A DNA stretch of 64,000 nt from Acanthochromis polyacanthus. Lineage: Eukaryota > Chordata > Actinopteri > Pomacentridae. This document shows, piece by piece, positions 43,700-57,253 of the stretch; position 1 is the stretch's first letter; each line of letters begins with the position of its first letter. The stretch lies in NCBI RefSeq assembly GCF_021347895.1, contig NC_067136.1, positions 2,253,970 through 2,317,969 of the forward strand, written 5' to 3'. A model generated the notes under the pieces. That model was not told the DNA's origin. It was given only the letters and a program-made list of their open reading frames with translations, and ran no database searches. A program made the position numbers and the translations under genes.

Positions 43700-45831
43700 T
43701 GTATGCATTTCTTATTTGCTATTGAGGAATCACTCTGAAACAATGAAGACTCAAAACATAAATATTCTATGAAGAATATTTAGTAAGCATTGGATGGTCA
43801 GATTGTATGCATACAGATTCTCGCCTACTCTAGAACACTGCAGTTCTCAAGAGTTGCTGCAGTCAACTTCACAGGAGAAAATGCCTAACTTAATGTTATA
43901 CAGAGGTTTTTAAATGGAAATGTGCTTCTATCTGATTGGTCTATATTTGGGAAGATCTGCGGTTTAGACTTGAACATTCTTCCTTTGTCTTCAGTCTTCG
44001 TCCAATCCAAGTCGTCTTCATCCTGTAATCGAGTACTTGTATGTGTTGTGTTTGTCAGTTTTAAGATACAGAAGTGACTCAGGTGTGGCTTCCTGCTTCT
44101 GTGCAGGGGCTCTTTACAGCTAATTGTCCGCCTAAACTTTAACATTCAGTTTGTCAAATTTATATTTAAGATGACTAAATATAAATCATTCAATTATTCA
44201 ACAACTGATATAAGGCAGATTTATTTCGTTTATCCTTACTGTTAATATATAGGATTCTCATTGTTTAATCTTTCACATGTTGTTTAGAATATTGTGCAAA
44301 TTAGTTTCTTTAACCCGTTGCACTTCAGTTGCGCTTCAGTGTCCCGCCCGCGGTACACTTTGAGATCTGCATAAGCAGTTTGCTAAATGTCCGAAACTGC
44401 AAACGCGATTATACAAACACTACGCCGATGGAAAGCTTAGATTCTCCGGTATAAACCACTTTCAGATGTGATTACCACAGCGGGTAATATAAACACATTT
44501 GCCCGACAAACAACGAATATCCATCCATCCGTTCTCTATACACGGCTTCAACGTACACAGCGCGAGTCACATTTCCGGGTTCATTATTACACACAGATGA
44601 AAATATTCCACAAAAAAAGGCCATAATCCAACCTTGGACATCCAGACGAAACAAGCCAGTAACATATTTTGTCCAAAACATGTCTTGAAGTCGGTATACA
44701 CTCCACGAATAGGTCGTTTTCAAGGAAATGCACCTCGCGATGCGTGTCCAATATTCCCTGTATTTCTCGTCATATTTTTATTTACAAATAGAATATTAGC
44801 GATTTTTTGAACTGAAAATGGCTGGAATTGACTGCAGCTTAAATTAAGTTAATTTTTAAATATTTCCTTTAATATTTTAGTTTCAATATTTTTTGGTTTC
44901 CTTTTTCTAAGATATTTAACAATTTGGTACTATTAAGTGATTGTTGTTTTTTTTACTTTGATCCTTTCAACCTTTCATAGTTGCCTCATGTGTACGTGAG
45001 TGCCTTGTCATATATTCTTTGAAATGCTGCGACTCCACACTTTCATGAAGTGGAGCTGTTGTTGCGGTGTAATGTATCTATTCTTACCTTCGATACCTGA
45101 CAGAAAGCATCGGGTACATCTCCCTCAAAACGTCTGACACCTGAGTAGGTATATGCTGGCGTTACTTTTGAACCGACAATTTAGTAAGAAAAGATGTTTT
45201 ATGCCCCCTGCCATCCAGTGGTCTCTGGAGGATGAAGTTCCAAGTATGCGAGTCGCTCCATGAACTGAGAGGAGGGGACCTACACCGTCTCGTATACCTG
45301 GGATTTCATCTTCCAGAGACCACCGGATGGCAGGGGGCATGGCCGGTCTGACAAATTCTGACAGACTTGTCAGATCAGCCACATGATAAAAAGGACACAC
45401 GTCAGATGACGTTCTGATGAAAATGGCAGATGCCGTCGAAACATGTCAGCAAGGCACGACATCTTTTCTGATTGAATTGTCGGTTCAAAACTAATGCTAT
45501 CTTATAACAAATGACAAAATGAACATAATCCAACTACCTGAGTCGGTGTTGAATGCATTTCCCTTAAACTGGCCTCTCAGTTTAGGGTCAGAATACACAG
45601 ATGTCAATGCTTAGATAACACACTATGAGCACACTGGAATATACTTGACTGCATGGTTAACATAAATTGCAGTTCCAATAGCATATTAATATAAAATTGA
45701 TTGTGTGATAAAACAAGTTGTGGTTAAATGCAGTTAAATTTTGATTATATGAGTTATGATTAAATGTGATCAATTGTTGATTAAAGGTGATTAAGAATTG
45801 ATTAAATATGATAAAAAAAATTTCCAAACAG
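43700..45831. mobile_element. LTR-like insertion B in the intron of gene 4
   Basis: Genes 1 and 2 have the empty site gactgatgtggtcacatcc. Here it is split: gactgatGTGA at the left, then TGTATGC..., and ...CCAAACA then GTGGtcacatcc at the right. This is a TG...CA insertion of 2,132 bases with a probable 4-base duplication (one mismatch). The left 600 bases resemble insertion A. A palindromic element is nested at 45,154-45,501, and unplaced repeat-like sequence fills 44,330-44,800. No gene. Confidence 0.6.
45154..45501. mobile_element. Nested-palindrome MITE-like element
   Basis: Outer inverted ends (ttttgaaccgacaattta at 45,166 and its complement ending 45,490) enclose a second pair of arms (45,201-45,250 and 45,291-45,340; atgccccctgccatcc against ggatggcagggggcat). 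The whole could fold into a long hairpin with a 40-base loop. No ORF is recognised. Confidence 0.7.
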
Positions 45832-46455
45832 TGGTCACATCCACACCATCTGGTTTACAGTAGATGTTATGAATGTCAAGCTGCCTGCAAGTCTGTAGTT
45901 TGTCTCAGCTGCATTGTTTCTCTAATTATGATTTGCCAATTAATTTGATTCAAAGTTCCAATTCTTTCCAGGAACCAGTAGTGTAAGTAAACAGTACATG
46001 TCAGGCTCATTTCATTTGAAATGTTCGATCCCGTCTGAAAATATTTTGGGCAACAGGCAAAATAAATTAGAAGTGAGTTTCCTCAAATGATGCAGGTCGT
46101 TAAATGAGACGTTACAATAAAATCATGTTTGTTTTAATAAATTTAATCCAATTATAACATTATTTAGTATTTATTCATTGACATTCAGAAGCTAAACATT
46201 CTGGGACAGCGCTGAGTTTGAAACGTTCTTCTTTGTTGAGGACAAAATATATAAAATATTTTAAACATTTTGGCAACAAAACAAGAAACATTTCAACTGA
46301 AACAGTTTTTGTCTGAAGGCCATTGTGTGACCTTCAATGTCAAAGAAGATGAAATAGAAATAAATCCTTTCTCTGCTTCCACCTTTAACCTACTGTCTCT
46401 TTATTTGTCCTTCTAATTTCTTTTTCTCCTCAGACCGACATTTTATGCTGCAGAC

Positions 46456-47307
46456 ATGTCTGTTAACTCATCATCAACCTCCAACTTTCTTGACACCTGT
46501 CCCAATGTTAAGGATATGACGTACGTGCACAATACCATTGCTACATTGAAAATCCTCCTCCTCCTCCCTCTCTCCACCTTCGTCCTCTACCTGGGTCACC
46601 AAAGATGGCGGCAGCAGCATTCATCTAAAACAGCGACTCACTCTGATGTCTTCACCTACCATGTGGCTGTCATGGAGCTGATCTGGGTCTTGGGGTGTTT
46701 CTGTGTCTTTGGTGGCCAATATACCAATCACTCAGCAATGTTAGTTGGACAGTATCTATGTTCTGTTCCTAACTGTGGAGAGCTATGTTTTCACATCCTG
46801 ACCTGTGTGGAGCGCTACCTGGCTGTTGTTCATCCCATCACCTATCGGGGGCTGAGAAATGTTCGTGGGGTCAGAATCAGAAACATCTGTATTGGGTGTG
46901 TTTGGCTGCTGTGTTTGGGAATCTCAGGTGTTACTATACTCTTTCCTGGCTCAATCTTCATCCCATCTCTGTGCCTTTTAATTTTCTCCATAATAATCAT
47001 TTCTTTCTGCAGCTTGTCGGTTCTCTGTGTTCTGACTCGTCCAGGTCCAGGAGACGGAGTCGGTGATAAACGGCATGTTGACCAATCAAAGCAGAGAGCT
47101 TTCTACATTATGACAGTTATATCAGTCACTGTGTGGTTATGGTTCTTCGGCCTCGTTGTTTCCTACGCTGTGAGCATGTCACCTCAGGTGAGCCTCAGTG
47201 TTCTCTGTGTGGTGATGATGAGTGTTGTTTCATTAAACCTGCCCAGCACTTTAGTGTCTCCTCTGCTGTATCTGCACAGGGCAGGAAAACTGTCTTGTTG
47301 CTGTTAA
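46456..47307 (+). CDS. Orphan seven-transmembrane receptor, gene 4
   Basis: This is a 283-residue intact receptor encoded after the acceptor tttctttttctcctcag (46,434). The N-terminus has NSS at residue 4, and there is an NHS site in loop 1. One residue is missing in loop 1 (SAMLVG for SAMVLVG). ERY is followed by LAVVHPITYRGLRNVRG, TM4 has VWLLCLG, TM6 has VWLWFFG, TM7 has SPLLYLHRAGKL, and the end is a Cys cluster, LSCCC, a possible palmitoylation site. Extra Cys residues occur in loop 1 (YLCSVPNCGEL), not seen in genes 1 and 2. The third cytoplasmic loop differs slightly (GVGDKRHVD). Same subgroup as pseudogene 3. Expected to be a plasma-membrane class A-like receptor with unknown ligand. 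Its promoter may differ from the others. Confidence 0.88.
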   Translation: MSVNSSSTSNFLDTCPNVKDMTYVHNTIATLKILLLLPLSTFVLYLGHQRWRQQHSSKTATHSDVFTYHVAVMELIWVLGCFCVFGGQYTNHSAMLVGQYLCSVPNCGELCFHILTCVERYLAVVHPITYRGLRNVRGVRIRNICIGCVWLLCLGISGVTILFPGSIFIPSLCLLIFSIIIISFCSLSVLCVLTRPGPGDGVGDKRHVDQSKQRAFYIMTVISVTVWLWFFGLVVSYAVSMSPQVSLSVLCVVMMSVVSLNLPSTLVSPLLYLHRAGKLSCCC

Positions 47308-47814
47308 AACAATGAGTAAATATATGGATTGGATTTAAGTAAATCAAACCTGCGTGACTGGATGAAAGCTGAGAAACTCTGATGTAAGAAGTTGTTGGTT
47401 TAGAGCTTCAACGTAACAAAGATTGTGCTGGGATATTTTATGTAGTTAGTTTAGTGTTTTTATTTTTAGCTGTTCAGATATATGTGCTGTAGCTGCTTAG
47501 GTGTTATTTGATGATTGCAAGGTTGACTCTTCAGCTTGGAAAGGACAAGGCTATGAAAGACGTACTTTCAACAGTCTGGTGTTAATTCACAGTGCAACTT
47601 TGATTGGACTTTTTACATCCCCAGGATGAAAGATTTCTTTGATCAGCCGTGTTTGTTCACTCTTGACAGTGGTCAACAAACAGAATCAGAATAGAATTCA
47701 GGGATGTACCAAGGCAAAAATATTTGAGAAACCTATGGTTTTGCCCATAAATCTCCACTCATAGTTTATTACTCTGCATAAAGCCAAATGTTTTTGGTAT
47801 ATTTTGGACTCTGC
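47308..47814 (+). repeat. 3' flank of receptor gene 4
   Basis: Homologous to 36,989-37,539. No gene. Confidence 0.6.
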
Positions 47815-48045
47815 CATCGCTGTCCCTTGTTTGGATGCCTCCTGGGTGACTAACCTCAAGGTAGATCTAGGACCTGCTGGAGGGACTGCATACCTCATCT
47901 GGCCTGAGAATGCCTCAGGATCCCCCTGGAGGAGCCACGAAATATTGCTAGGTAAAGGGATGTCTGGATTACCTGGCTTTGTCTGCTGCCACTTGGACCT
48001 GGCACCAGAAAAATGAAAATGAAAATGAAAGGTGGATGGATGGGA
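47815..48045 (+). pseudogene. LINE ORF2 C-terminal tail, relic
   Basis: This is the third copy of the block at 19,660 and 37,540. The order is gcctcctgggtgac, gacctgctggagggact, gcctcaggatcccc and aggtggatggatgg. The frame is not kept. Confidence 0.5.
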
Positions 48046-48196
48046 ATTTAATACATAATCATATGCTTTGTTTGGCTTCAGCAGCCTTTGAAAGTTCTTA
48101 CTGTCTGAATATAATCTAGCCTTGGACAGTTCCAAATGGAATACAGAGAGATAACATGGTGATATTCTGAATATAAACATTAAACCCTATGATATA

Positions 48197-49831
<1,635 letters not shown>

Positions 49832-49833
49832 TA

Positions 49834-51700
49834 TCATGCTATTATACTGTGTATCATATTTGAATGTTTATGAGAGAAGAATAAATGCAGTCTATTGACT
49901 TGCACATTGGGATTTTATCATGGGTAACTTGATAAGTTAACTGTGAAACAGATTGACAGTTGTCATGAGAATAATCAAATTAACTTCTCAAACTGCAACC
50001 AGTGGTACAAAATTACAGTCATAACACAGTCCTTTCGGTTGTCTGACATCTATTAGTTGGTGATCATTGAGCTTGTTAATCCAATGTCATGAATCAAGAG
50101 AAGCATCAAACGAAAACCAATCTGGTGGAAATTTGGTCAAATCTGCTCTAACCTGGCATAGTGTCTTCATGAAAGTTGCAGATGAAATGAAAAAGCTAAA
50201 GCTCTAGTCTATGTCCTTTGAGTCATCATCAACTGTTGCTGAAGACTGCAACACTAAAAATTAAATGTATCTGGGATATGGAGATACAAAGATCTGGGCT
50301 TTCTAGACTGAATAACCTGCTCAATATCCCTGCTGAGGACTTCAAAATTCAGGCCATATTAGCTGCCAACAGCACTGGTTGTTCAGTGAGATTTTAGATA
50401 ATGTTGGTACAAGGTGCTGATCAGGAGCATGACAATGTCTCTGGTTATGGCACAATATTTATGGCTGTTTCTGTTCAGTCCGGCAATGTTTATAAGAGTG
50501 CATTCTTCAAGCTCTTTGTAAGGTGATAGGTTTTAATTTTGATTCAGTGGTTTAATTTTATTAAGTAATTGATGGAGTCTTCTGTGTTCGCAGTGTGTTA
50601 GGAGGTGCGTTCAGAGATTGTACATTAATAGTAAAAAAGTTGCTCAGGCTTCTGTGTTTTCTAAAGAATTTCTCAATATGGTGGTGTTGACTGGTTTCAT
50701 GTTTCTAACCTCAGTTTATAACCCTCTAACTTCAAGTAAAGACAAATCTGTCCTCATAGCATAGATGGTTTTCATGGTGTTGGTGGTTCTCAGAAAGATA
50801 GCAATACAAGCACACCCATACACATAGAAGACTAGTATTTAGTCTTTCAATCTGATAGTGTTTCCATTTAAATTACAAATCTAATGGTGTGATGTTCTAA
50901 TATTTATTTTTATTAAATTCTAAAATAAATGACTCACTGATGTTCATCCATGAAGCACATTCATGATAAAGTTGCGAGGAGAAGATACATAACATCAGAG
51001 GAGGCTTTATTAGTCTTGCTTGTGAAGCTTTGTGATTTAAAAAGTCAGTGAATACAGCAATATCAAATGAATGCAGTGATTTTTGTGGGTGCATGTAAAA
51101 TAGCAGATTTCTGGTTTTATTAAATAGTTTTTTTTTCATTTTAGAGTTGATGGAATGTTTAATTGGTTGCGAAGGCTTTCGTGGTGGTCTCTATAGAATT
51201 TGTGACATTCAAGGTATTTAGTTGAGTGTATTTGACATGGCAGTTTTGGATGGTTACTAATTAATTGATTTTAACTGTAAATTTACATGGACCTTTTTCA
51301 AGTACTTAGTCGAAGCAAAATTGTCCTTATAGTGCAAATGTGTCCTCACTATGATGGGTTACATGGGTCCCCAAAAAACAGTTAGACAAGCATACCCACA
51401 CATACATCACAAACAGGGGATTTGAATACTGTATTCAAATCTAATATGTGCCTATGCAATTACCAAATGTAACACTGGGATGAATCCTGTAATTATTGTA
51501 ATTAACAAAGAGAATAAATGACTAAATGTTGGTGTTTTGGTTGTGTAATCTGTGACGTTCATCCATGCAGCACATTTTTGACAAACTGATCCAAAGAAGA
51601 TACGTCACATCAGAAGAACATCATTCATTTTGAATGTGAGGCTTTGTGATGATACAAACTGATCTTTTATTTTTTATTCCATAAAGTTCAGTGACTTTTC
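49834..51700 (+). repeat. Duplicated intergenic block (copy C)
   Basis: Homologous to 19,869-21,880 and 37,776-42,499. It includes GTCCTCAT-type units at about 50,745 and 51,312 and a near-perfect palindrome of the form ATTTGAATACTGTATTCAAAT at about 51,420. No gene. It lacks the second-type leader exon found at the end of copies A and B. Confidence 0.6.
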
Positions 51701-52140
51701 CATTCCAGCTGGTAGATGAAGATAATATATGCAATGTTCTGCCAGAAGATTCATGCAAAGCTTCATAAAAAAAATACTGTTAATGACCTCATGCTGATGG
51801 TTTGTGGGAGAAAAGGACATTTTAATTTAAGTGCTAACATAAGGCGGCGTCACACTGCAGACACTCAGCCTTTCTGGTTCCATTGTGGTCCAAAAGTCTT
51901 GACCATGATGCTACGTCTGTTTGCACCAAACAACAACCAGTAGTATGATAGTGAACATAACTCTATTTAATGAGCAAAAATAGAATAGTAGAGGTTTGCT
52001 ATGCTAGCTTGGATGGTAAAAAAATATATACATTGCTTTTGCAATTTGTGAGATGACTGCAACTGGACGAGAACACCTCTCAGAGTTTCTCTCATCAACA
52101 TAAAGACCCACACAGCAGTTGTTCAGGGCTGCTCATACTT
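51701..52140. other. Nothing recognised
   Basis: The only ORF (51,716-51,943) has no recognised content. Short tggttccattgtggtcc-like words suggest transposon debris. Confidence 0.3.
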
Positions 52141-52782
52141 ACCTATTCTATAGTTGGTACTTTTCTTCCATAAAACGCTCCTGAAAATGATTCTATAGTT
52201 GTGGTTCTGGTGGTGAAATGTGCAAAAAGGTACACACTGCTTGTAAAAAGTCTGCAAGCCTTTACAGTGGAAAATGCCTCAAAAGGCAAATAGCAGCATG
52301 ACTTTGGAAAATTGTCTTCTGAAACAATGCAAGAAAAATATGTATCTGCAAATCTCTGGTAAGATGCAGTGAACAGTTTTAGTCTGATTTAGACATTGAC
52401 AGTTTTCAGAATTTGGGCTCTGCACATCACCACAATGGATTTGAAATGAAATAATGAAGTTGTGCTGTAAGTGAAGACTTTCATCTAACATTTGAGGGTA
52501 TTTACATCCAAATCAGGCTAATTGTGGGAATTAAAACACATTTTTTATTTGCCCTCCACCTTTTGAAGGGTCCAAAAGTAACTGGACAAACTATCATAAT
52601 CAGTAAATCAAATTGTATCTTTTAATATCTGGTTGCAAATCCTTTGCAGTCAATGACAGCCTGAAGTCTGGAACCCATCGACATCAACAGACACTGGTTT
52701 TGTTTCCTGGTGATGCTCTGCCATACATTCTACCGCATACTACCACCACCACGCTTCACTAATGAGGTGGTTTCTTTGGATC

Positions 52783-53467
52783 TGTCACGACTGCGGTCAT
52801 CTGTAGTTCTTTCTGTTCTCTGTGTGTGTCCCCTTTGGCTTATATGCAAATAGGGCAGCGCTGCATCTCTGACGGGATTGGACACCAGGACAGGTCAACG
52901 CAGGATTGGTTGGGGCTACCAGGAAGGCCACAATATAAAGGTGGGATGGTGATGTCATCTCTGGGTTGGAGGGTCAGAGGGCGTGGCAATCCATTCTTCC
53001 CTGCTTCCAATCAGCACGTCAGCACAACTATTTTGTTAGTCTGTGATTTGATGTTATCGTATTATAGGAGTGAGCAGCCATTTTTTGGTCAACTCTTTTT
53101 TCTCTTGTTTCAGTTAGGATAGAGAGGTGAGACTTATTGTTCTTTTAGCACTTTTTTTTTCACGAGGTCAGTTATCCTGAACAGTATAGTGGTGGTGGTG
53201 GTGGTGGTGGTGGTGGTAGTGGTAGTGGTGGTGGTGGTGGTGGTGGTGGGGTGTTTGTAATTTTTGGTTTTGCCCACTCTAGATTTCTAGATTTCAGCTA
53301 CATATTACCATTGTTTTTGTTGAAAACCACATCCTCTGTTTGAACTTTTATTGTAAATAAAACATTTAACTTCAGTGAGAAAATGCGCGTGGTGGCTGCT
53401 TGGGACCAATGGACGGATGGCGCTTTCATGTTATGTTCATTCAGTAACCCCTATGCTGGGTGTAACA
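52783..53467 (+). mobile_element. Solo LTR with 5-base target duplication
   Basis: It starts TGTCACGA and ends GTGTAACA between GGATC at 52,778-52,782 and 53,468-53,472. At 685 bases it carries a TATAAAG box at about 52,934 and AATAAA at about 53,356, which give plus orientation. No internal region. Confidence 0.85.
53188..53250 (+). repeat. (GGT)n trinucleotide repeat
   Basis: About 20 GGT units with two GTA interruptions, inside the solo LTR. Confidence 0.95.
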
Positions 53468-53965
53468 GGATCTTAAGCAATTCTTTCTCTTCTCTGTATT
53501 AGTTATTTCATCTGTTAGTTTCCAGGTCTTATGATGTCACTCAGGTCACCAGTGCATTTCTTCTTTTTAAGAATGTACCAAACAGTTCATTTGGCCACAG
53601 CTAATGTTGTTGCCAGCTCTCTGATGGGTTGTTTTGATTTTTCAGCTTCATGATGGCTTGCTTCACTGACAGTAACAGCTCTTTAGACTTCATATTGAGA
53701 GCTGACCTCACCAGATTCCAAATACCACACTTGGAATGAACTGTAGACCTTTTATCTGCACACATATCTGCCCATTGAACTGCTGGGCAGGTAGATGTCC
53801 AATTACTTTTGGTCCCTTAAAAAGGTGGAGGGCCCATCTAAAATGTGTTGAAATTCCTCCACTGTTCCCTTGATTTGGATGTGAATACCCTCAAATTATT
53901 AACTAAAAGTCTGCACTTACAGCACATCTTGACTGTTCCATTTCAAATCCACTGTGGTGTAGCCA

Positions 53966-54719
53966 AGTATGACAAGGTCCAAGAAAAAATTCAGACCCAG
54001 TCCCTTGCAGACACAAGATGATTCAATCAGCCAAAAGGCTTGAACTGAGAGTTGTTGTTGATTCTTTCTGAAGGAAATGGTATTAAAGAATGAATGATTT
54101 TTTAAATGTCATTCTTAAGTAATGGGTGTTTTGGAAACTTTTCCAGTATGGTGTAAACTATCAAGCACATATATCACATATGAGTGGCCCTCAAGCTGCT
54201 CTGTGCACTATGTAAACACAGTCTGCATGATACTGCTTCATTTGAATAGACGTCTGTCGTTGTTTGCAGGTTATTTGAATCCTGTCAAATGCAGTGGACT
54301 GAAAACATGAATCATAGCCATGAATGTCGAAATGAGTCAACCTTGCTCATTGGTAAATTAAAAAAAAAAACACCCCCAAAAAGTACTTAAAATAGAAATG
54401 GTCACTTTATTTCTTTTTTTTTGTTTTCAGTCCTACATTCAAGCTTATTGTTTCTCAGATGACTTAAACTGAATGAACATTGTACTAAACTAATCACACA
54501 AATTCATATTTGATTCTATTTTGATGAAAATTTGAATGAAGAAGTGAAGTTTTCTCTGCATAAAGTCTCCATAGTGGTTAGAAACTGTCCAACCTCAACT
54601 GGGATAGACTTTAACCTCTCTGTGGCCCTCTGAAGGGTGAAGTGGAGACAGATGATGGACGAATGTGGATTTGCATGGTTTAGTTTACAGTAAGAGAGTC
54701 ACGCAGAATTTTTAATTTG
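53966..54719 (+). repeat. Upstream flank of receptor gene 5
   Basis: Together with 52,141-52,384 this is homologous to 18,588-19,650. It includes agtctgcatgatactgct at about 54,221, the L2-like gtgaagtgg tail, and octamer ATTTGCAT at 54,669-54,676. Confidence 0.7.
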
Positions 54720-54871
54720 TTTTGCACCATGCAAAAAGCTCATACAGTCCTGCTGCTGTGACTGATGAACATCTTCAACAGAGGCAGAAGCATCACTGCA
54801 CATTTGGAGTGAACAGCAGTCAGAGAGTTTGAGACGAGAGATTAAGGACAATCGGAAACACTGCAGACAAG
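54720..54871 (+). other. Untranslated leader exon of receptor gene 5
   Basis: The conserved leader (tgcacatttggagtgaacag) ends gcagacaag at 54,871 before GTTGGT. Its partner acceptor is tttctttttctcttcag, ending at 58,800, which gives an intron of about 3.9 kb that includes a LINE relic. Confidence 0.55.
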
Positions 54872-55739
54872 GTTGGTGTTCTTTAGTAACTTACTGATTT
54901 TAATTTAACATTTTTAAAATGTATCGTTTAGCCTGAATATTTAACTCTGAGGCATCAATTTAAAAAAATCCTGAAACGCAAAAATGTCTGGGAAAACTAG
55001 ATATTTTTTACACATTATATCACCCTTCAATTTTAATTAATATCTGTCCTTGCCATCCCTACCAAATATTCAATCATTTTGGGGGTTTTAGCCTCTGAAT
55101 GTCATTTTGTCACATGATCATATTTTTTAATCACAATTTATATTCTAAATGACCTAGTACCTTATATTACAAAAAACGTTTCCTTTGAGCAAAAAGAGAT
55201 TTATTTTTCAACACTGAAGAATATTTTCCTCAGTTTCAGAGTCATCTGAGTCTGTTAAATTATCTTCAGGATATGAAATGACCAGGCCCTCAAAGTTACA
55301 CATATTTAGAGTCTTGTTTGCAACACCAACTGTTTAAATTCACTGTTAGTCTAATGTTTATTTTCCTTGCATTGGATGCTGTCAGATGCTCTGTGGTTTT
55401 ATTGCTTGAAGGAGAAATTGACTTCTGTATACTGTAGGTGTGTGTTCATGTGGTCACGAGAAATTGTGGAGGGGCTTTTCAACTTTGTCAAATTCAAGCT
55501 CCCATTTTATCTCTGTATAATGCAGAGTGAATAAAAAATAATGCTGAGACAATTTGGTGGAAAACAGAAAAAATGACAAATTTAAAAGCCAAATCTCCAG
55601 AATCATATAAGAAACCATAGAATATATAATTACTCCACCAAGGAACAGCACAGCATCACTGTAACTATGACTACAAGTGAACACTATCAGTTGCCAGCCA
55701 CTCGTATTACCCATAGGATCAGAAATCGAGATCTGTTGC
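54872..55739. other. Intron of gene 5, left part, nothing recognised
   Basis: AT-rich. A minus-strand ORF (55,714-55,454) has no recognised content. Confidence 0.35.
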
Positions 55740-57253
55740 TGTGTGCAGTAAGCAGGAGTTGACGCCTAGGCATACCGCCCCCTGGTGGCATAGACTTATT
55801 TTGGAGACGTGGAACCTCACTGGCAGGGAGGAAACCTGAGCTGGTGCAAGACATGGAGTGTTAGCAGCTAGATATCATTGGACTCACCTCCAGGCACAGC
55901 AAGGGTTCTGGAACCAAGCTCATAGAAACAGGTTGGACTCTTTCCGTTACCCGAGTTCCCCAGCGTAAGAGATGCCAGGTGGAGTTCTTCTCAGACAATG
56001 AGCGGGTCACCTCTCTGTGATGATGCACAGGGTAAAACTCTGACTGTTGTTTGTGCATGTGTATTGAACAGCAGTTCAGATACTTGGCTTTCTTGGTGTC
56101 TCTGAGTGGTTCCTGGAAGTGGTGCTGCCAGGAGACTACATAGTTCTCCTGGGTGGCTTCAATGTTCATGTGAGCAATAATGGAGAAACCTCGAGGAGAG
56201 TGATCGGGAGAAACAGTCTGATCTGAACGTGAGTAGTGTTTTGTTATTGGACTTCTGTGCTGGTCATTGATTGACCAGAACAAACATGTTTGAGCATAAG
56301 GTGGCAAAAAGGGGTTGCAGCAGTTGCAGAAGCTCAGACTCATGAATGGAATGAGTTGGGAGAGACTAGAGAAAAAGACTTTCAATTGGCCTTGAGGAAG
56401 TTCTGGCAAACTATTTGACACTTCCAGAAGGTGCAGCAGGACTTTGACCAGGCTGTGTACAGTCGTAGGGAAACCTGCTGACCTGGATGGGGACAGTGTT
56501 CGGTAGTGAAAAGGGGAACTTGGAGGAACTCCTGAACTCGGTAAATAAGTCCTGTGCAGAGGAGGCAGACTTGGGGGAACCTTTTCCATATCTATGGTAG
56601 AGGTTGCAGAGTAGCAGTAGTTAAAAAGCTCCTCAGTATCAAAGCACCAGGTGTGGAAGAGATTTGAACCGAAATGCTGAAGAGTCTGGATATTGTTGGA
56701 CTGTCTTAGCTGACACGTCTCTACAATGCCACATGGACATCAGGTACAGTCCCTGTGGACTGGCAGACCAGAGTGATGCTTCCCATTTTCAACAAGGGGG
56801 ACCAGAGAGTGCGTGCCAACTATCGGGGTATCACATTGTCTCCTTTCTCTCCAGTACAGTTTGTGATGTTCAAGGACAGGATCTCACAGCACAACTGGGC
56901 TGAGGACCATGATCGGTTTGGGGACCTTATGATCACTGTTTTTTGCAGATGATGTTCTGTTGGCTTCATCAGAACATGACCTTCAGCATGCACTGAAGTG
57001 GTTTGCAGCTGAGTGTGAAGCAGATGGGACGCGAGCCAGCACCTCCAAGTTAGAGGCCGTGGGTCTCTGCCAGAAACCGGTGGATTGCTCCCTTCGGGTT
57101 ACTGGGCAGTTGCTTCCCCAAGCAGGAGAGTTCAAATATTTCGGGACCTTCTTCATGAGTGATGGGAAAATGCAGTGTGAGATGGACAGACAGCTTAGTC
57201 TGGCATCAGCAGTAATGTGGGCATATTATCAGACCGTCATCCCTTATCTTTAA
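55740..57253 (+). pseudogene. LINE relic (endonuclease and part of reverse transcriptase) in the intron of gene 5
   Basis: Plus-strand frames show a decayed APE endonuclease start (gagacgtggaacctcactggcaggga; then ctagatatcattggactcacctcc) from about 55,800. RT boxes follow: DWQTRVMLPIFNKGDQRV and NYRGIT near 56,758-56,830, ADD with SSEHDLQHAL near 56,945-56,995, and an AECEADGTRASTSK / FKYFGTFFMSDGKM segment to 57,180. Sequence between the first and last RT boxes is largely deleted, and frames change several times. It looks like the parent family of the three LINE tails. It lies in sense orientation with gene 5. Confidence 0.7.

Larger units (their letters stand above)
52385..53965 (-). mobile_element. 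Tc1/mariner-like relic of a third family, split by a solo LTR
   Basis: Inverted ends of about 120 bases are visible: caatggatttgaaatgaa and gagggtatttacatccaaat at the left, against atttggatgtgaataccctc-type and atttcaaatccactg at the right. The body keeps decayed antisense transposase words (gcaaatcctttgcagtcaatgacagcctgaag region). The frame is fully decayed. Confidence 0.6.
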
